Below, one piece after another: positions 45,372-59,872 of a DNA stretch of 64,000 nt. This DNA comes from Scylla paramamosain (Eukaryota > Arthropoda > Malacostraca > Decapoda > Portunidae). The stretch's first letter is position 1. Each line of letters starts with the position of its first letter. The DNA lies in assembly GCF_035594125.1 (NCBI RefSeq), contig NC_087163.1, forward strand, positions 6,353,501 through 6,417,500. The letters are read 5' to 3'. The notes under the pieces were generated by a model. That model was not told where the DNA came from and did not search any database. It saw only the letters and a list, made by a program, of their open reading frames with translations. The translations under genes were made by a program, and so were the position numbers.

Positions 45372-47614
45372 TAAATGTGTCTTTCCTGCGTGGTTTTTCT
45401 GTGGTGGAAATAGTAACCAAATAATATAGTCATGCCAGATGGCCAAAGATTATGATGCACTCATTATAAATATCAAATGTTTGTCTTAGTAGCCATTTAC
45501 AGTTAATTCTAATGCAACAAATTAATAAATGCTTCCATTATCCAAAGATTATTACTTCATACATAAGGGATCAGGATGGATAGGGTTTTCTCATACATGT
45601 GTTACACAGGCCAGCCCAAAATATCATATGACAGTGTTAACAGCAATATGTTTTATATCATAATGGAAAGATGTGCTTATGCAAATTTCTCATGTCATTA
45701 TCTTTAGATAATGGAAGTGTACTAATGATTTGCATTATAACTAACTATAAGTAGTAGTGGCTGCTTTTACAAAGATCTCATATTTACCAAAGATAGCAAT
45801 TATGTGATGATCTATGAATGTTAGCAGCATGTGCAATTCAGCTGTGCTTGTATTACTGTTATTTCTAAGATAGTAAACAAATTCTATAATTACACTTTTT
45901 AGCTTCTTTTCAGGGAGGTTTGTTCTTGGCCCCATGTTTCAAGCAGCCACTTTTAATTATAAATGATCTCTCACTCCATTTAAGGCCCTATAGCAGAAAT
46001 TTTATGATCAGTCCGCTGCTACATCATAATAAACTCACTTGAATTAAATAAACTGCAAGAGAACAAAGATGAATATATTACTTAATAATATGTTTTTTCT
46101 CTTATTATGTTTATATTTCTAATGACTGGTGATCTTATAAAACATTGGAATTCTGAAACAATGTTCTATGCATAGACACCCACTGAAAAATTAATTAATG
46201 ATGCATAGTTGGAAAAAATGAGTTTTTTAAGTGATGAAACAGATCATTCCATCTGCACTGACTTCAGACTTTGTATCAAGGTACAGGTATTTGATGTTTG
46301 AGGACTGCCAATGTCAATATATCAGTTATGATAATGAGGGGGAAAAAAAAAAAAAAAATAAAATTACATATAATGCACAAATTTTGTTGAAATAGATTTA
46401 AAACAGATATCTAAGTACTCATGCATTTGACAAAGCAGCACTCATGCGTTTGACAAAGCAGCAAAACAAACTGTAACTGTAGCATCTACTAGTGAGAGGG
46501 GGGAAGACATGACTTTGTCATATGATGACTGACTTGCTGGAAGAGAGAGATGTAACATATTGTGTGTGTGTATATACCAGAGGTCTACATGGGTGCCTAA
46601 CTTTTCCAACATCTCACCTGCATTCACAACATATTTTTCTTTTTTGTATGAGGCCAAGCTGCAGTATCTGCAGTATCTTAACCATCACCCTTCCCTTCAT
46701 TTGTAAGATCTTTGGGCACACAACCCACACCCACCAGTTCTACCACATCCTCCTTTCATAATAAACTTTTAGTAAATAGTTCAATGTTTTTAAAAATCAA
46801 CACTGATTTTTATTCAAATGGACATACACTAATGAGGTGAATTTTGCTTGCAACTGGAATTCAGTTGGCCCAACTCAATCTGAGGCTTTGAATCAGTGTG
46901 ACCCTATTCATATTTCACATGTTATTCTTTCTAGCTGCCCTAACTCAGATGAATGGCAAGGCAGCTCCCTGTAATAACCTACCCAAGCCTGCCACCTTGC
47001 TATTAACACCCAAACTTCACCTCATTTACAATATTATGCATTAATCAATCTATATCTCCCAAATTCATTTCATGCATCTGTCCCTATCTCACCATTTTGA
47101 CCTTCCTGCCTTGCCCTATATTCTTAGTTAAATCTAGGCTCATCTTAAGTATGTTGCTGACCTTCACCCAAGCATTTTCTACATCAAACCTATCCCTGCT
47201 CCCACATCAAATATATTGCACTGTATAACCAAAGTACCCACACCTGTGGGCTATCCCCTGCAGACATCTTGTATGCATGTCTGTTGCATATTTTCAGTAA
47301 AGGACACAAAATTATTCTTAGGAAGTGTAAGGTGCACGAGTGGCAAATGGGAGTAGTTTTGCTCCTTGTAACAACATGGTTTCCCTCTATTTAGATCAAA
47401 AGTTAAGTTTTCCTTTGCCACCAACACAATAGCAAGTACAGAAAATACAGTAATCCTTCCTTATATAACAAACACTTACAATGGATGAAGAGTATAATGT
47501 TCAAGTTGCTAATATATATTTTTTAAAGAACTTGGTAAATTATAGAGATCTGTGCATGCTGCATATAATGCCTGCACAGTGCAATTCCTCTCTGCCCTGG
47601 AGGTCTTGAAGTTA

Positions 47615-48111
47615 GGCTCCTTTCACATGGAGCCACATATCAGTGCTGCTCTATGGCTTGTGAATAGCACTTTAGTAACTAGAGCTAATCATAAGGAGTC
47701 AGTGATGCTGTTAATACAAATCTGAAGGTCTGCTCAAGGCCTCTTTCAAATGCTGCCAGTTAGCTGTGCCATTGTTCATTAATAAATACTAAAGATAAAT
47801 GAAGGCTTTCGTATGCAGCCATGACCACAAAAAAGTAGAGCCGCCAATATGCACGAGTAGCTGCTTTTGCCATGAGAAAAGTTGCGCAGCTTGTCATAGA
47901 ATTTTACAGCCTTCACACAGCTGCAGCTCAATCACTGTTTTAGAAGTGTGTGTGTGTGGTACAATTGTAGTGCTGCTAGTACCTCGACCTAATTTGACAT
48001 TGCCTTAAGCAGAGCTTCATGTGTGTCATTGATGCATGTAACATTCCTGAAGTGCTACATACTCACATGCCACAGAGCAGTACTGCTAAGTGGTCCTGTG
48101 TGAAAGGTTCC
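47615..48111. mobile_element. Non-autonomous DNA element with ~42-bp terminal inverted repeats
   Basis: The left end (GGCTCCTTTCACATGGAGCC...) and the reverse complement of the right end (GGAACCTTTCACACAGGACC...) align over about 42 bp with roughly 10 mismatches. No transposase is recognisable. The ends recall Harbinger/ISL2EU-type elements, but I could not define a target-site duplication. Confidence 0.6.
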
Positions 48112-49209
48112 CGAGATGTGAGAGGACACTTATGAGTTCCTTATTGTAAATAATCTCCTTCATGGAATTAACTGATTAGGTCTATAATTGAACAGTGGTT
48201 GTTATAATGCAACTCAAAACTTTCAATAACTTTGTTGGGCCTAACTTATTTGTTTTTGACATACTCATTACATTATCTTAACAAGTATAAGGGTAGTATG
48301 TGTGCCTTATGCTTACTGATTAACTACAAGAATCCATGTCTCACATAGTTGTAAACATATATAAGGAGAGATGGATCAGATTGCATATGCATATGCAATC
48401 TTCATTGTGATGTCAAATTTCTAATGAACCATTCCTAGAAAATGGTAAGACTTGTGGCCATGTGTGAATATAAAATACAGATCAAAGCCATCTTGAATAA
48501 GTAACATTCAAGAGAAGCTGTAAGATTTCCTGTGAAAATTTTAATACTCAGGAATAAATCTTCTAAGATATAGTTTAACATACATGGAAGCAGATGTGCA
48601 CAACTGGGTAAATTCAGCAGCCACGAGAATAGATCATCATCTCGGCACCAGTCAATGCCAGAATTTAAGAATTGCCTGGCATCACCCAAAGGCATTTTGC
48701 AGAGTAAAACCATTTCTTCAATAAGATTTTTCTGTCCCAAAGAATTAGTGTCTTGACAAACTTTGTGAACTAGCAGATCTGCTTTGGAATTAAAAGTTCA
48801 TTGAAAAGAAGGATTAGTATGAAGTGGCTTTGCACAATAAATCTCAATTAAGATTTTCTTTATTTCTTTATAATCACTGATACAGTAAAATCTGCCTTTG
48901 TACATATATATGCCATAGAAATAGAAAATAACACAGGTGCACATACACACTTGCTTGACTACCAGTGTTAACTGGCTGGAATAGATGATCATACAACTTC
49001 ACTAATACATTCATGAAGAGAGAAAATGCTACAATGCTGTGGCCTCAATCCAACACCACTTACTTCAAACATTACATGCACATGGGAGCACCATACCAAA
49101 GATATAGCTAAATCCCTGAACAAGACAAGTGTGAAATAAGTCCATTATAGCACCAGTTAGTATTCTTCCAATTAAGTACAAGAAATGCAGTGCTTTTAAG
49201 TGTGTGTGC

Positions 49210-49346
<137 letters not shown>

Positions 49347-50045
49347 TGATATTGGTTGCAAGTAATTACAGAAAGAAGTGCTATAAGATGGAAGCAGCTA
49401 AAGTTTGAAATGAACTACTTGTATATATATATATGTAAAGGAAAATAATAAAAATTTCTTTTATGCCTGATGAGGAGGATTAAGGGAAACACCTCGTAGG
49501 AATGGAGAAGTGGAAAAACAGTAACCACTCATTAGGTGTGTTTGTGATAAAAATGCAATTTATTAGGGATGATCTGACATAGACAGGGGATCTTTTGAGA
49601 AGGTGAATGTAGATTAAAAATTATAGATTATATGAAATGAGTGTTTAATTGCACTGTTCGCTAATACCATTCACTATTTTATGTCCTGTTTTTTTTTTTC
49701 TTGGATGACAATCTTGTGGGACGAGATTATTGGTGAACGACTATTATACTTTCAACTCCACCAAAGTGGGAAATTCTACATGTGTAGCACTGTCTCAACA
49801 TGTAAGGGTTCAACTGTAGCTTCATCTATAAATATGTATATTCATCTATCAATCTGTATATACATGTATGACTAGGTTCAAATCTCATGAAGTCAGTCAT
49901 TCCCTGGAATGTTAGATTTCCTGGAATCCAACATTCAGATACTCACAATTATCATGGGAATTATGCTGAGACACACTAAAGAAACTCAAACTCTAGAATA
50001 TTAAGGAAGAATGATGCATTCAAATAAAGCAATAAATCCATGGAT

Positions 50046-50225
50046 GGGGGCTGGATGGCTCTGTAGTTAAGGTGTTGGTGTTGGACTCTAAGCCAAAAAG
50101 TTGAGTTCAAACCCTGCACAAGGCAGTTACTTTGGCTAGAGGAAAGATCCTCTCTGAACCTTAGCTCATTACTGTTATATAATCTGCTTGACCAAAGCAA
50201 TATGTATATGATCTCACTTATCTTG
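50046..50225 (+). repeat. tRNA-like SINE candidate
   Basis: Starts GGGGGCTGGATGGCTCTGTA and has a B-box-like GAGTTCAAACC about 60 bp downstream, the spacing of a tRNA-derived pol III promoter, followed by a non-tRNA body. A full cloverleaf is not convincing, so it is more likely a SINE than a tRNA gene. Confidence 0.45.
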
Positions 50226-51716
50226 CATTAATGATACTCTTCATTCACTAAACAAATATAAAAATAAATCCTTGGTAAAAAGAAAAATTATCTTTAGGAA
50301 TGAACAGTTTTCCTCATGAATTATAACACTGGCACTCCAGTGTAATAGAAACCTACACACTAATTATTGTCCCATTATTGTGAATTCCCTGTTCAGTGCA
50401 CCTGGAAGGTAATTCCAGTAATTTTGCTTGGGCTAAAAATAACAAAAAAGCTAAAGTAGGTATAAGGCTGGTTGTGAGCAGTAGCAAAAAAATGGTTGCA
50501 ATATCATGGATTGTTACAACTGTCCTTGAAAAATGCTTAACATATCTTTCAGTTAGAAATTCACATACATAAACTATGAATATTAAAATCTTAACATTTT
50601 TCTTATTTACTTTTTTAGTACAGAATTGAGGGGAAGATGAGAAAAGAATAGAGAGGAGTGACACAAGCACTGAGCCAGAGGCCAAAGCATCCAGAATGAA
50701 GTGCTATGGAACAGACTGAGTTGATGTCATTCACATGGCAGTGGCACACTACTGAAATCAGGAACCATTTGCAACCATGTTCCATCTTTAAAGGATAACC
50801 TAACACAACATACAATGGCTAGAGCAAAACTCCAGCCACTGAAGTGAGGCGAGGTCTTGAGATCGTGGAGTACACCAAATATGATAATTAAAGGAAAGAA
50901 ATAAATTATTTAAAGTGAAAAATACTTTGGATGTGTATCCAAATGATATCAGAATTTTGAGAATATGTAAGGTAAGGTGAAAATTCCAAACTGCAGTGAA
51001 GGATGAATATAGTTATGAATGGAAGGTGTATTCACAAAAGTATTTCTGGGGGGATCTGGATAAATTCTGGGAAAAACTGAGCTATATGTTCAATAAAAAT
51101 TTGCAAGTTTTGTTAATTGCAGTCTAGAAAGGCCTATAAAAAGTCTGAGTATGTTAATGCACTGTTTTCTCATGTGTCAGCTTAATTATTTGGAAATGAC
51201 CATGTTCACAGAAAAATAAAATTAAAAATTTTGGTTCAGTTACTGTTGTTGAAATTTTGATGTAACATGGTGTCAAAATCTGAATTGTTTCATTCCTTTA
51301 CAGGTTCATAGTTTATGTTGTATTAATTGAAGATCCTTAAAAGTTATGTAGAGCATGTTGACATTGACAGTGAAAAGTAATATCTTCTGAGTAAATATAT
51401 ACTCTAAACAAAGCATGGATACAAAATCGCACAAAAAAAAAAAACTTTTAAAAAGGTAAATCTTGTGAGTTGATTGAAAAGACAATGATAAAGCATGGCT
51501 ATCTACATGCTGGTTCAGCTGCATACTGTCATCGACTGAGCCACAAGATATTGGTCCCTATATATTTGTTGAAAACAGGCAACTGTTCAATAAAGAAGAG
51601 GTAAAAAATCTACTGCTGAAAGATGACTTATGGGAAGAGTGAATCATTGATACCATGAGTTTCTTACTAATCACATGAAATACTTGTATGACTTACTGCA
51701 CTGTATATTTGTAATG

Positions 51717-51950
51717 TTAATACAGCTGTAGGAAGTGGGTGGTGCTGCCATCCCTCCAGGCAGGATCATCAGCCACCTGAGTTCTGCACATAGGGCACGT
51801 CCGTTCTCGGTCAAACCAGGTGACAACACACTGCTCACAGAAGATGTGCTTACATCTTAGCATTGTTGGTGAGAAGAAGTCATCATGACATATTGGGCAG
51901 AGGCCTCCAGCATCCTCAAGCTGTGCCTTACTAGGAGTGCAGCCATAGTT
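51717..51950 (-). CDS. RNFT1: RNFT exon 7, RING finger
   Basis: 77 codons and TAA (51719-51717). Acceptor TATATTTCAG. Contains LCPICHDDFF, KHIFCEQC and RTCPMCR, the C3HC4 RING, and ends THFLQLY. Confidence 0.95.
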   Translation of the reverse strand, partial: NYGCTPSKAQLEDAGGLCPICHDDFFSPTMLRCKHIFCEQCVVTWFDRERTCPMCRTQVADDPAWRDGSTTHFLQLY

Positions 51951-54900
51951 CTGAAATATATCACCCTATCAGGCCATTCTTATAGGTGGAATGGAAAACA
52001 TTACCATGTTAATTAAAAATCCTTTGGATAAAATAATTATTTCTACAATTTCAGCATTATTTGACACCAAACAATATGTATATACTGTAAATAACATGCA
52101 CTCTCCTCTACATAAAATATTAAGCGGTCATTTCTATATTAAAAATGCTCCTTTACCAAAAGTGGGGCACTGTTGCTCTAAAGTGTAACTTAGTTATTCA
52201 TTATTCTGTTGCTCATAAAACTAAACAACATTACTCATTACTGTGTTTGATTGGCAGAAAACAGCAAAGTTATGGTTACTTAGCTACTTAGTAACACAAA
52301 TATGTAAACTGTAACTCGGATCACAAAAACTGTATTAAATAAATTATAATGAAACATTTAAATATGATTTTATTTTATCAAGATAAGAATGTCAAAAGAT
52401 TTTTAAACCTGAAAATGTATAAACACTAGTATCAGGCATCTCTAGACACTTCACTAAGCAGTTAGTAGTCACTGACTGATGTTAGCTGGGGCATGGGAGG
52501 CTGACAAATACTCAACTAAAACACTATGAGGAGCCAAGAGATAACCAACAAAACTAAAATATATAACCTCTATCTCACTTTCTTTGTACACACACACAAT
52601 TATCTGGCTGGCACAGTAATGTACTTGGGTCAGTTTGGCATTGGCTGAGAAAACCAAGCATATAGCTTCAAGTCCTGCTAAGTCCCAAAGTTTTCGTCTA
52701 TTATTGGATGGTTACTATTTCTCTTAAGCCAGGGAATGTGTGTGTAACACACACACACACAATTCCCTTTACATCTCCTCCCCTTCTTAAATCTACAACT
52801 GTGGTATATGGATATGAATGTCTTATGATCTTGTACAATATTCAGCTTAAAGAAGTGCTTTCAGAGCAAAATGTCAGCAATAAATCATATGTTTCTCACA
52901 AGGTGCTATACTTAACTTATTGACACTACTGAGGGAGGAATAGATCTTCAAATAGATATCAGTCGCACTTACACAAATTACTCAAAATTCCATAAAATTA
53001 AAGAATGAAGCAGAAGACAGGAACAAGCATGTGGATTCAAGCTGTAAAGCAGCCAGATGTGATCATGTGCTTTTCACAACTGGCAAATCTACTGAAGTGG
53101 ATCCAGACTAACTTGGTACTTAGGGTGTCAGCTGCACCAGTCTGCACTCTTGCCACCCTGTATGCATTGCCAAGTGTACCGGAAGATATACAGCGTCATT
53201 ATTCCATCATCAAATTGAAAGCCATAAAAAAAAAATAAAAAAAAAACAGGCAGTGGTGTATGACAACTTGTAATTTTGGAATATTTAAGGCAAAGGATTA
53301 CAGTAAGAACAAATGAGAGAGATTGCCATATGCCTGTTGACTTTCAAACTGTTATCAATGCAGATTAAGTACAGCCAGAATCCTGAGTAGCAAATAAAGC
53401 TGGATTCACTATAACTGGGTGCACACTCCCATCTGTACAGGTGTACCCAACTGGCCATTGGATATTCCATTAGCCAGTAGGCATGCAGCACTGATGTGAT
53501 AGGGTTGAGGATTTGTATACATTTGAAATTAAATGCTCAAAGCAAAATGTAGCAGATAATGGAGTAACAGCAGAAAAAGTCCATCATTGTATTAAAAGTA
53601 ATTAAACTATAACTGTTACTAATAAAATCTAACTTTCTTAAAGGAGTATGAAAAATGTAATTTCATTATTGAGTTACATAGTAATGGATAGGTGCCCACC
53701 TCTATTTTTTAAATACCTGCCTTTACATATGGAAAACAGAATGTTTCCACTGTAACATAATCATCAACATTAACAAATTCTCACCACACTGTTGATGAAC
53801 TTGATGATAGCTCCTTGGAAGCACTTCATCTTTGTTACAATGTCAGGTCCCTTGCAGACCATGTATGCAGCTGAGAAGAACACTCCTAAGACTTTAGGGG
53901 GGCCAGTGTACCCATCCAGCAGGTAGGAGAGCCAGGGCTGGATGGGGGCCAGACATCGGTAGAGCTGGGAGCCCATCTCAACCACCAGGAAGTATTTGCC
54001 CTTAAAAAGAAATTACTGACTAAAGAAAACCAATATTAAATACTTACTCCTTAACTTCTTTATTACTGTCCCTATTATCTTATATAGCTGATATAGCAGG
54101 GACTACACAACTTCTATACTATAGCAGAAGTGACAATAGTTATGAGCAAGAAGCCTTACAATAAAAGATATCACTAAAAGAGTCCAAGAATAACACAGAA
54201 CCTAAATGTGTCTAAGACTAGAACTTTCAAGCTCAAAGTTCATTCATCTATGAGCCAATCCCCCATCTAAATATGAAAAAAAATCCAGAAATCTGTGAAG
54301 CATATGGAAAAAAAAAATCATATATGGATGATTTGATAAAATAAATGAATGATTTGTTTATTTTTTGACTTTACCATTATTAAGAATTAAATTATCCCAA
54401 TTTAACAAAGTAAGTTCAGTAGAGTTGGTATGAGACAAGCTTCAACTTTGAGAAGTATCAGTAAATGCCTCACTCTATTTTGGTAGTGCATGAAGGAGTG
54501 GGGCATGAGGGCAATGACTGTCTTCAGCAGCACAGTAGCCAATTTCAACACGTAGTCTGACACAATCACAATCCACATGAGGTCCAGCACTCCAAACCCC
54601 TCATGTTCAGGAGGGATGAGGAGAGCACTGGGGAAGAAAATAGCATATACTAACATTTGAGATCTTCCTCCTGAAATTAACACACATAACTGGATTTATT
54701 GCACTTGCTACAAAGTTATATCTGATAAAAAAGAGTAGCATTTACCTGTAAAACAACTTTTCACTCCTGTAGGAATAGTACAAGAGAAAGACTCCAGCAG
54801 GTAAGTTAACCAGTAGTGCCAAGAGAGGCTTGATGGGCCGCCTTCCCTGCTGAGACACTGCCTTCTTCACAATATTATTGCTCCACAAGAATCCAACGAC

Positions 54901-57900
54901 TAGAGCTAAGATGACCATCAGGCCTGTATAGGATATTAATTTTGAGTTAATTCTTCTCAAGTGAAGTTCTCTAGCTTATATTTTGAATTATGGAACAGGA
55001 AGCTGGTTAAAGCATAGTTTACACTACACCTGTCACCACTAATTGCCCCTTCACATCTAGGACGTACACATGTACATCACTGCACCACGTAGTAGGCTGC
55101 CTGTAACATAAGTATGTACATGCCAGATAAGTGGTTCTCCACTCAGTGGTACTTAGTTATGGGAATGTTTCCTGAGTCTGGTATAGTTGATTAGGTTTCT
55201 TTGAATCTTTACCCACTCAACAATAAGGAAACAAACTGGGAAATTCTACTAACTTCACATTTCCTCTAGCCTGAAGTGCTTTCTACATTGCCTCATTGTC
55301 TTCAACAATAAGGAAACAAACTTGGAAATTCTACAAACGTAACATTTCCTCTAGCCTGAGGTGCTTTCTACACTCATTGTTTTCTTGCACATAGTAGGAG
55401 GATATTCACAACTTAGTTACCTCACTCATTATTTTTTGTGGTTGTGTGGCCAGCATGGCTGAAGCTAGTTATGACAGCACAGATGAAGTATATGATCCAA
55501 CGTAATGAGGATATTCAGTGTTGAAGAAGGCTGGAGGCTTGTGGCTTATATATTTTTTTAAGAGGACAGGCTGACACCATCTTCCTGGTCAATAATGCCA
55601 GTGCTGGGATAAAAAATGGGGCCACAGTGTTTCACTAATCCATGAGGTGCCTTTAGCATTTTCTTTTAGAAGTTTTTAAAAATTTATGATTGCTATTTTT
55701 AGGAATGTATGACCAAATACAGGACATTATGCTGAAAATACTCATGTAAGAAAATTACAAATAATGTGTAATACATGTAATGCATGTAAGCATGGAAAGG
55801 CTGGGATTCCTGTTTATCATTAGGTGGTGTGTTAAGGTGTAAAGAAGTACGGAAAGGCATCATTAAATTTCAAATTATTGCCAAATGACAATGGAAACTA
55901 ATGGTAAAATACACATTAATTTATAGCCTCTTTACTTACTATCACTGCCATACATGTAATCAAAACTCATCTAAGAGATCTGATTACATAATATGTTACA
56001 AAGTCACATTTCAAAGAACACAAATGTATAAAAAGAAATTAATAACAAATTAAAAATTAGAAAAATAATTACATCCCACCTGTGAGATGATCAAAAACTG
56101 CTTTGGCAAGAAGTATAAACAGGAAGATGCAGTAATTCCAAGCAACCAGTAAACCACTGCGAACCTCCGGGAACTGACTGAGTAACTCAGTCAGCGATTC
56201 ACTGGCACTCCTGAGGCAGAAAATGAAGAATCATGGTCTTGTTAAACACAGAGTCACATTAATACCACTTGTTTTAATCCACCCATCACTCAACACATTC
56301 CAACCTACTGTTCCTTCCTTCACCAAATTTGAATTGATATCCATATGCATTTAGACATAATAAATGTACATACTACTTATATCTAATGAATGTTATAAAA
56401 GGCTATTACTTCCACCTCAAAATATAGACAACTCATCACCAGTATCAACATTTTAATCTCTAGTGATACAGCAAAACTGAACACTAATGGGAGGGTAGAG
56501 GGTAGTGGGTTGCCTTGAGGATAAGAGGTAAGAATGAATGCACATTATCTAATGTGGCTGGCCATAGGTAGAGGGTTTCCAGCAAGCTTACTCACCACCT
56601 TTCCTGCTAAATGAACTAACTTATTAGTTGAAATTGCTTAGCAGGTCACAGGATAATTAACTCATCAACTGGTCTGTCATGATTAGGCTATCATTAATGT
56701 ATCATTTGGACCACCTTCTCTGTTGAATAAAGACTACTTTGACATACATTGCTGAGCATGCACATGTTGATTCATTATCTACTCCATCATTGTAAGACTA
56801 TTATCTCGTTTTTATTGAGAGAATAATGTGCAGATGACGTTGATTTAGGGAGAAGTACGACACGATTATGGTATTACTAACATATTTCCTGATAGGAATA
56901 ACCAAGAAATCTGTCATCATTAAGCTCTTATTAACATACATTGGTAGGATTAACAGACTAACTTATTGGTAAGGCCACTCTTCCCTAGTGAATGAAATGA
57001 ACTAATAATGACTATATTTCTACATCATACATGCAGTTTGTATTAATATAATGACTTCTAATGTGACAAAAGGCTGTTGCACTTTAAGTTTATTCAACAA
57101 AGAATCAAATGTTCCCCAAGTCATCTGTAGATACTAAAGAAACATCTTTGTACATGTGAGTTTGATAGTACACATTGTGTTGAATTCACTTTGTCTAGCT
57201 TGTTGGTTGTTGAGTTGTAAATCCAGCAAGATATGCCAACATTCAACTCATCCATCATGCAATTTTCCCCCTGTAGATACAGCACTGGTTACCTCCCTAC
57301 TATTAAGTAACCTGCTACCCTTTAACCTCCCAACAAGTCGTGTTCAGTGTGGCCATACCCTACATGACTGTAATGCATACATTTAGTCTCCTTTTTTACA
57401 ATTCTAGGATCACAGATAATTCTATACCGCTGACATTTCCTGCTAATACATTATGCCTGATATATGCACTTATATCACTTCCTCCACACATAGCTTTTAT
57501 GATAATGATGACAACTACACTCAGTAACCTCATTCATACCAAAGTAAAATGAAAAACGTATCAATCAAATTTTTCACCTGTTCCTAGCATTGTCCTCTTC
57601 ATTAGCAGCATCAGGACTCCCATTTTCACCTACAGCTGCTGCAACACTTGACGTTCCAGCAGGTAGCAAAGGTTCGACAGCCGAAGGGGCACTGGTGTGA
57701 TCAGGAGGTTCTCTAGCTCTCCGTCCTCCAGGGCCACTAATGTTCTCAGCATCCAGGGTGTTTGTGAACTGTTCACTAAGTGAAGTGTCATCTACAATAT
57801 TACTGGATGCATTCCTCACAGGACTATCACCACTCTCAATGTCTATTACAACATTCTGGCTATTGTTACTCTGTGCTTCCCCTCCTGCACTGGTCCGTGT

Positions 57901-58446
57901 ACCAATGTGCTGGTGTGGTGGTGGGGAGCTGAACAATGACGGCCATCCTGACCACACTACAGAGTCCTCCCTGTGGTTCTGGAAAGACTGCTCATCTGAC
58001 CTTCCTCTTCTTGACTGATGACTGAGTTGTCTATGGTGAAGCCTGGAATGAATGATTACTTTTATCTATTTCATCAATGCAAGTCATATACTAATCATGG
58101 GTAAAAGTTACATACCAGCAACTTGGATTGTTTCTTTCTGAAAAATCTAATGAGCAGAGTGAATGCACGTACTTTTGTCCTGTCATAAAGTTGAGAAATT
58201 ATCCATCATAAGACAAGGAAAAGCTATCATATGGTATGGAGAATGATCTACAGACTGCCACACTTACCTGCGAGCATAAGTATTGAGGGTTCTCTGCCGA
58301 GTCTGGGCGACGAGGGGTCTCAAGGATGTGAACACCTGTCGCCAAGTGTTGGTCTGCAGGCGACTTGTGAGGGAAAGAGGAAGTGCTATTCTCCTGGATC
58401 GGGTAACCTCCTCGGTGGCAACAATAGGTCTCCCGTGGCCTGCCAT
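51717..58446 (-). CDS. RNFT1: RNFT1/RNFT2-like membrane RING E3 ubiquitin ligase
   Basis: Seven coding exons on the - strand: 58446-58268, 58042-57578, 56210-56080, 54923-54746, 54627-54474, 54000-53785 and 51950-51717. Phases agree at every junction and give 518 residues. Residues 1-215 are polar and Ser/Asn-rich, probably cytosolic and unstructured. About 225-440 hold several hydrophobic segments (such as LLVAWNYCIFLFILLAKAVF and LLALLVNLPAGVFLLYY). A C3HC4 RING-HC spans 459-496 (C459, C462, C474, H476, C479, C482, C493, C496). The end FLQLY resembles the vertebrate RNFT C-terminus. Family members are ER membrane E3 ligases; RNFT1 is linked to protein quality control. Human RNFT1 and RNFT2 are about 440 residues, so this N-terminus is longer. 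RNFT1 versus RNFT2 orthology is not resolved. Convergent with FYCO1. Confidence 0.93.
53785..54000 (-). CDS. RNFT1: RNFT exon 6
   Basis: 72 codons, phase 0. Acceptor TTTTTAAG (weak), donor AGTGTG|GTGAGA. Encodes GKYFLVVEMGSQLYRCLAPI and PPKVLGVFFSAAYMV. Confidence 0.9.
54474..54627 (-). CDS. RNFT1: RNFT exon 5, membrane segment
   Basis: Acceptor TTCTTCCCCAG, donor AATAGA|GTGAGG. Encodes VLDLMWIVIVSDYVLKL, corresponding to the conserved WIVGITDF-type segment of the family. Confidence 0.9.
54746..54923 (-). CDS. RNFT1: RNFT exon 4, membrane segments
   Basis: Acceptor CCTATACAG, donor TACAG|GTAAAT. Encodes LMVILALVVGFLWSNN and LLALLVNLPAGVFLLYYSY. Confidence 0.92.
55219..55386. repeat. Two-copy tandem repeat, ~86-bp unit
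   Basis: CAACAATAAGGAAACAAACT... at 55219 recurs at 55305 with about 90% identity through TTTCCTCTAGCCTGA and CTTTCTACA. Confidence 0.9.
56080..56210 (-). CDS. RNFT1: RNFT exon 3, first membrane segment
   Basis: Acceptor TCTGCCTCAG, donor CACAG|GTGGGA. Encodes a hydrophobic stretch, FLFILLAKAVFDHLTG. Confidence 0.9.
57578..58042 (-). CDS. RNFT1: RNFT exon 2
   Basis: One base, 154 codons, two bases. Acceptor CATTCCAG, donor AACAG|GTGAAA. Low-complexity polar region (NNSQNVVIDIESGDSPVRN), no domain. Confidence 0.88.
58268..58446 (-). CDS. RNFT1: RNFT exon 1 (coding)
   Basis: ATG at 58446-58444 (MAGHGRPIVATEEV), seven bases after an acceptor CCCTCTCAG at 58456-58454, so a 5' UTR exon exists upstream. 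Donor CGCAG|GTAAGT. Arg/Thr-rich. Confidence 0.85.
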
Positions 58447-58999
58447 GTCCACCCTGAGAGGGGAAAAGAGGGAAAAGAAAGAAAATTAGAAACCATATTA
58501 AACTATACATGCAGTTTATATATCACCTTAAAAAAAAAAGTAGATGCTGCTTGACATGATCAAATACAGTCTCAGCTATAAGATACTCTTCACAATGGTT
58601 CACTAGAGATGGAGAAAAAATTAAATTCCTTCTCTATCACATCAATAGCCATCAGTGGTATAACAATGCTATATTATGAATCTCTCTTGCTTAGTGGTGG
58701 AATGCAAGATGGTAGGTGGTGAACAAGCTCTCTTAAGCTACCACTATTCTACTCCTCACATTCTCTTATCATTCCATGTAAAACTGATAACTTTTTTACT
58801 CTACAGTACTCTAGAGCAGGCACTACTGGTTTTAAATTAAGCATCTACACTGATTTTAGGTTTATGGCCAATCTGCTTCTTGTTGGATGTCAAGTGTAGT
58901 TACTTTCTCTAATGCATTTCATTGTTAGAGCACGGACTAAGTTATTGCTTTGTACATGCAGAGAATAGTGAGAAGAGGGAATCAAAACATCTACCAGGC

Positions 59000-59870
<871 letters not shown>

Positions 59871-59872
59871 AT

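Noticed and set aside
48435..48740. 101-codon antisense frame as a gene
   Set aside because: No recognisable family, no splice or promoter context, AT-rich surroundings; length is compatible with chance.
50046..50130. Functional tRNA gene
   Set aside because: B-box-like sequence is present, but acceptor and anticodon stems do not pair convincingly; SINE is more likely.
53005..53238. 77-codon frame followed by A-rich run, possible retropseudogene
   Set aside because: The A run suggests retroposition but the protein resembles nothing I know; it lies in an RNFT intron on the opposite strand.
55455..55505. Short frame MAEASYDSTDEVYDPT as a transposase start
   Set aside because: Only 16 codons before a stop; plausible transposon remnant but not supportable.
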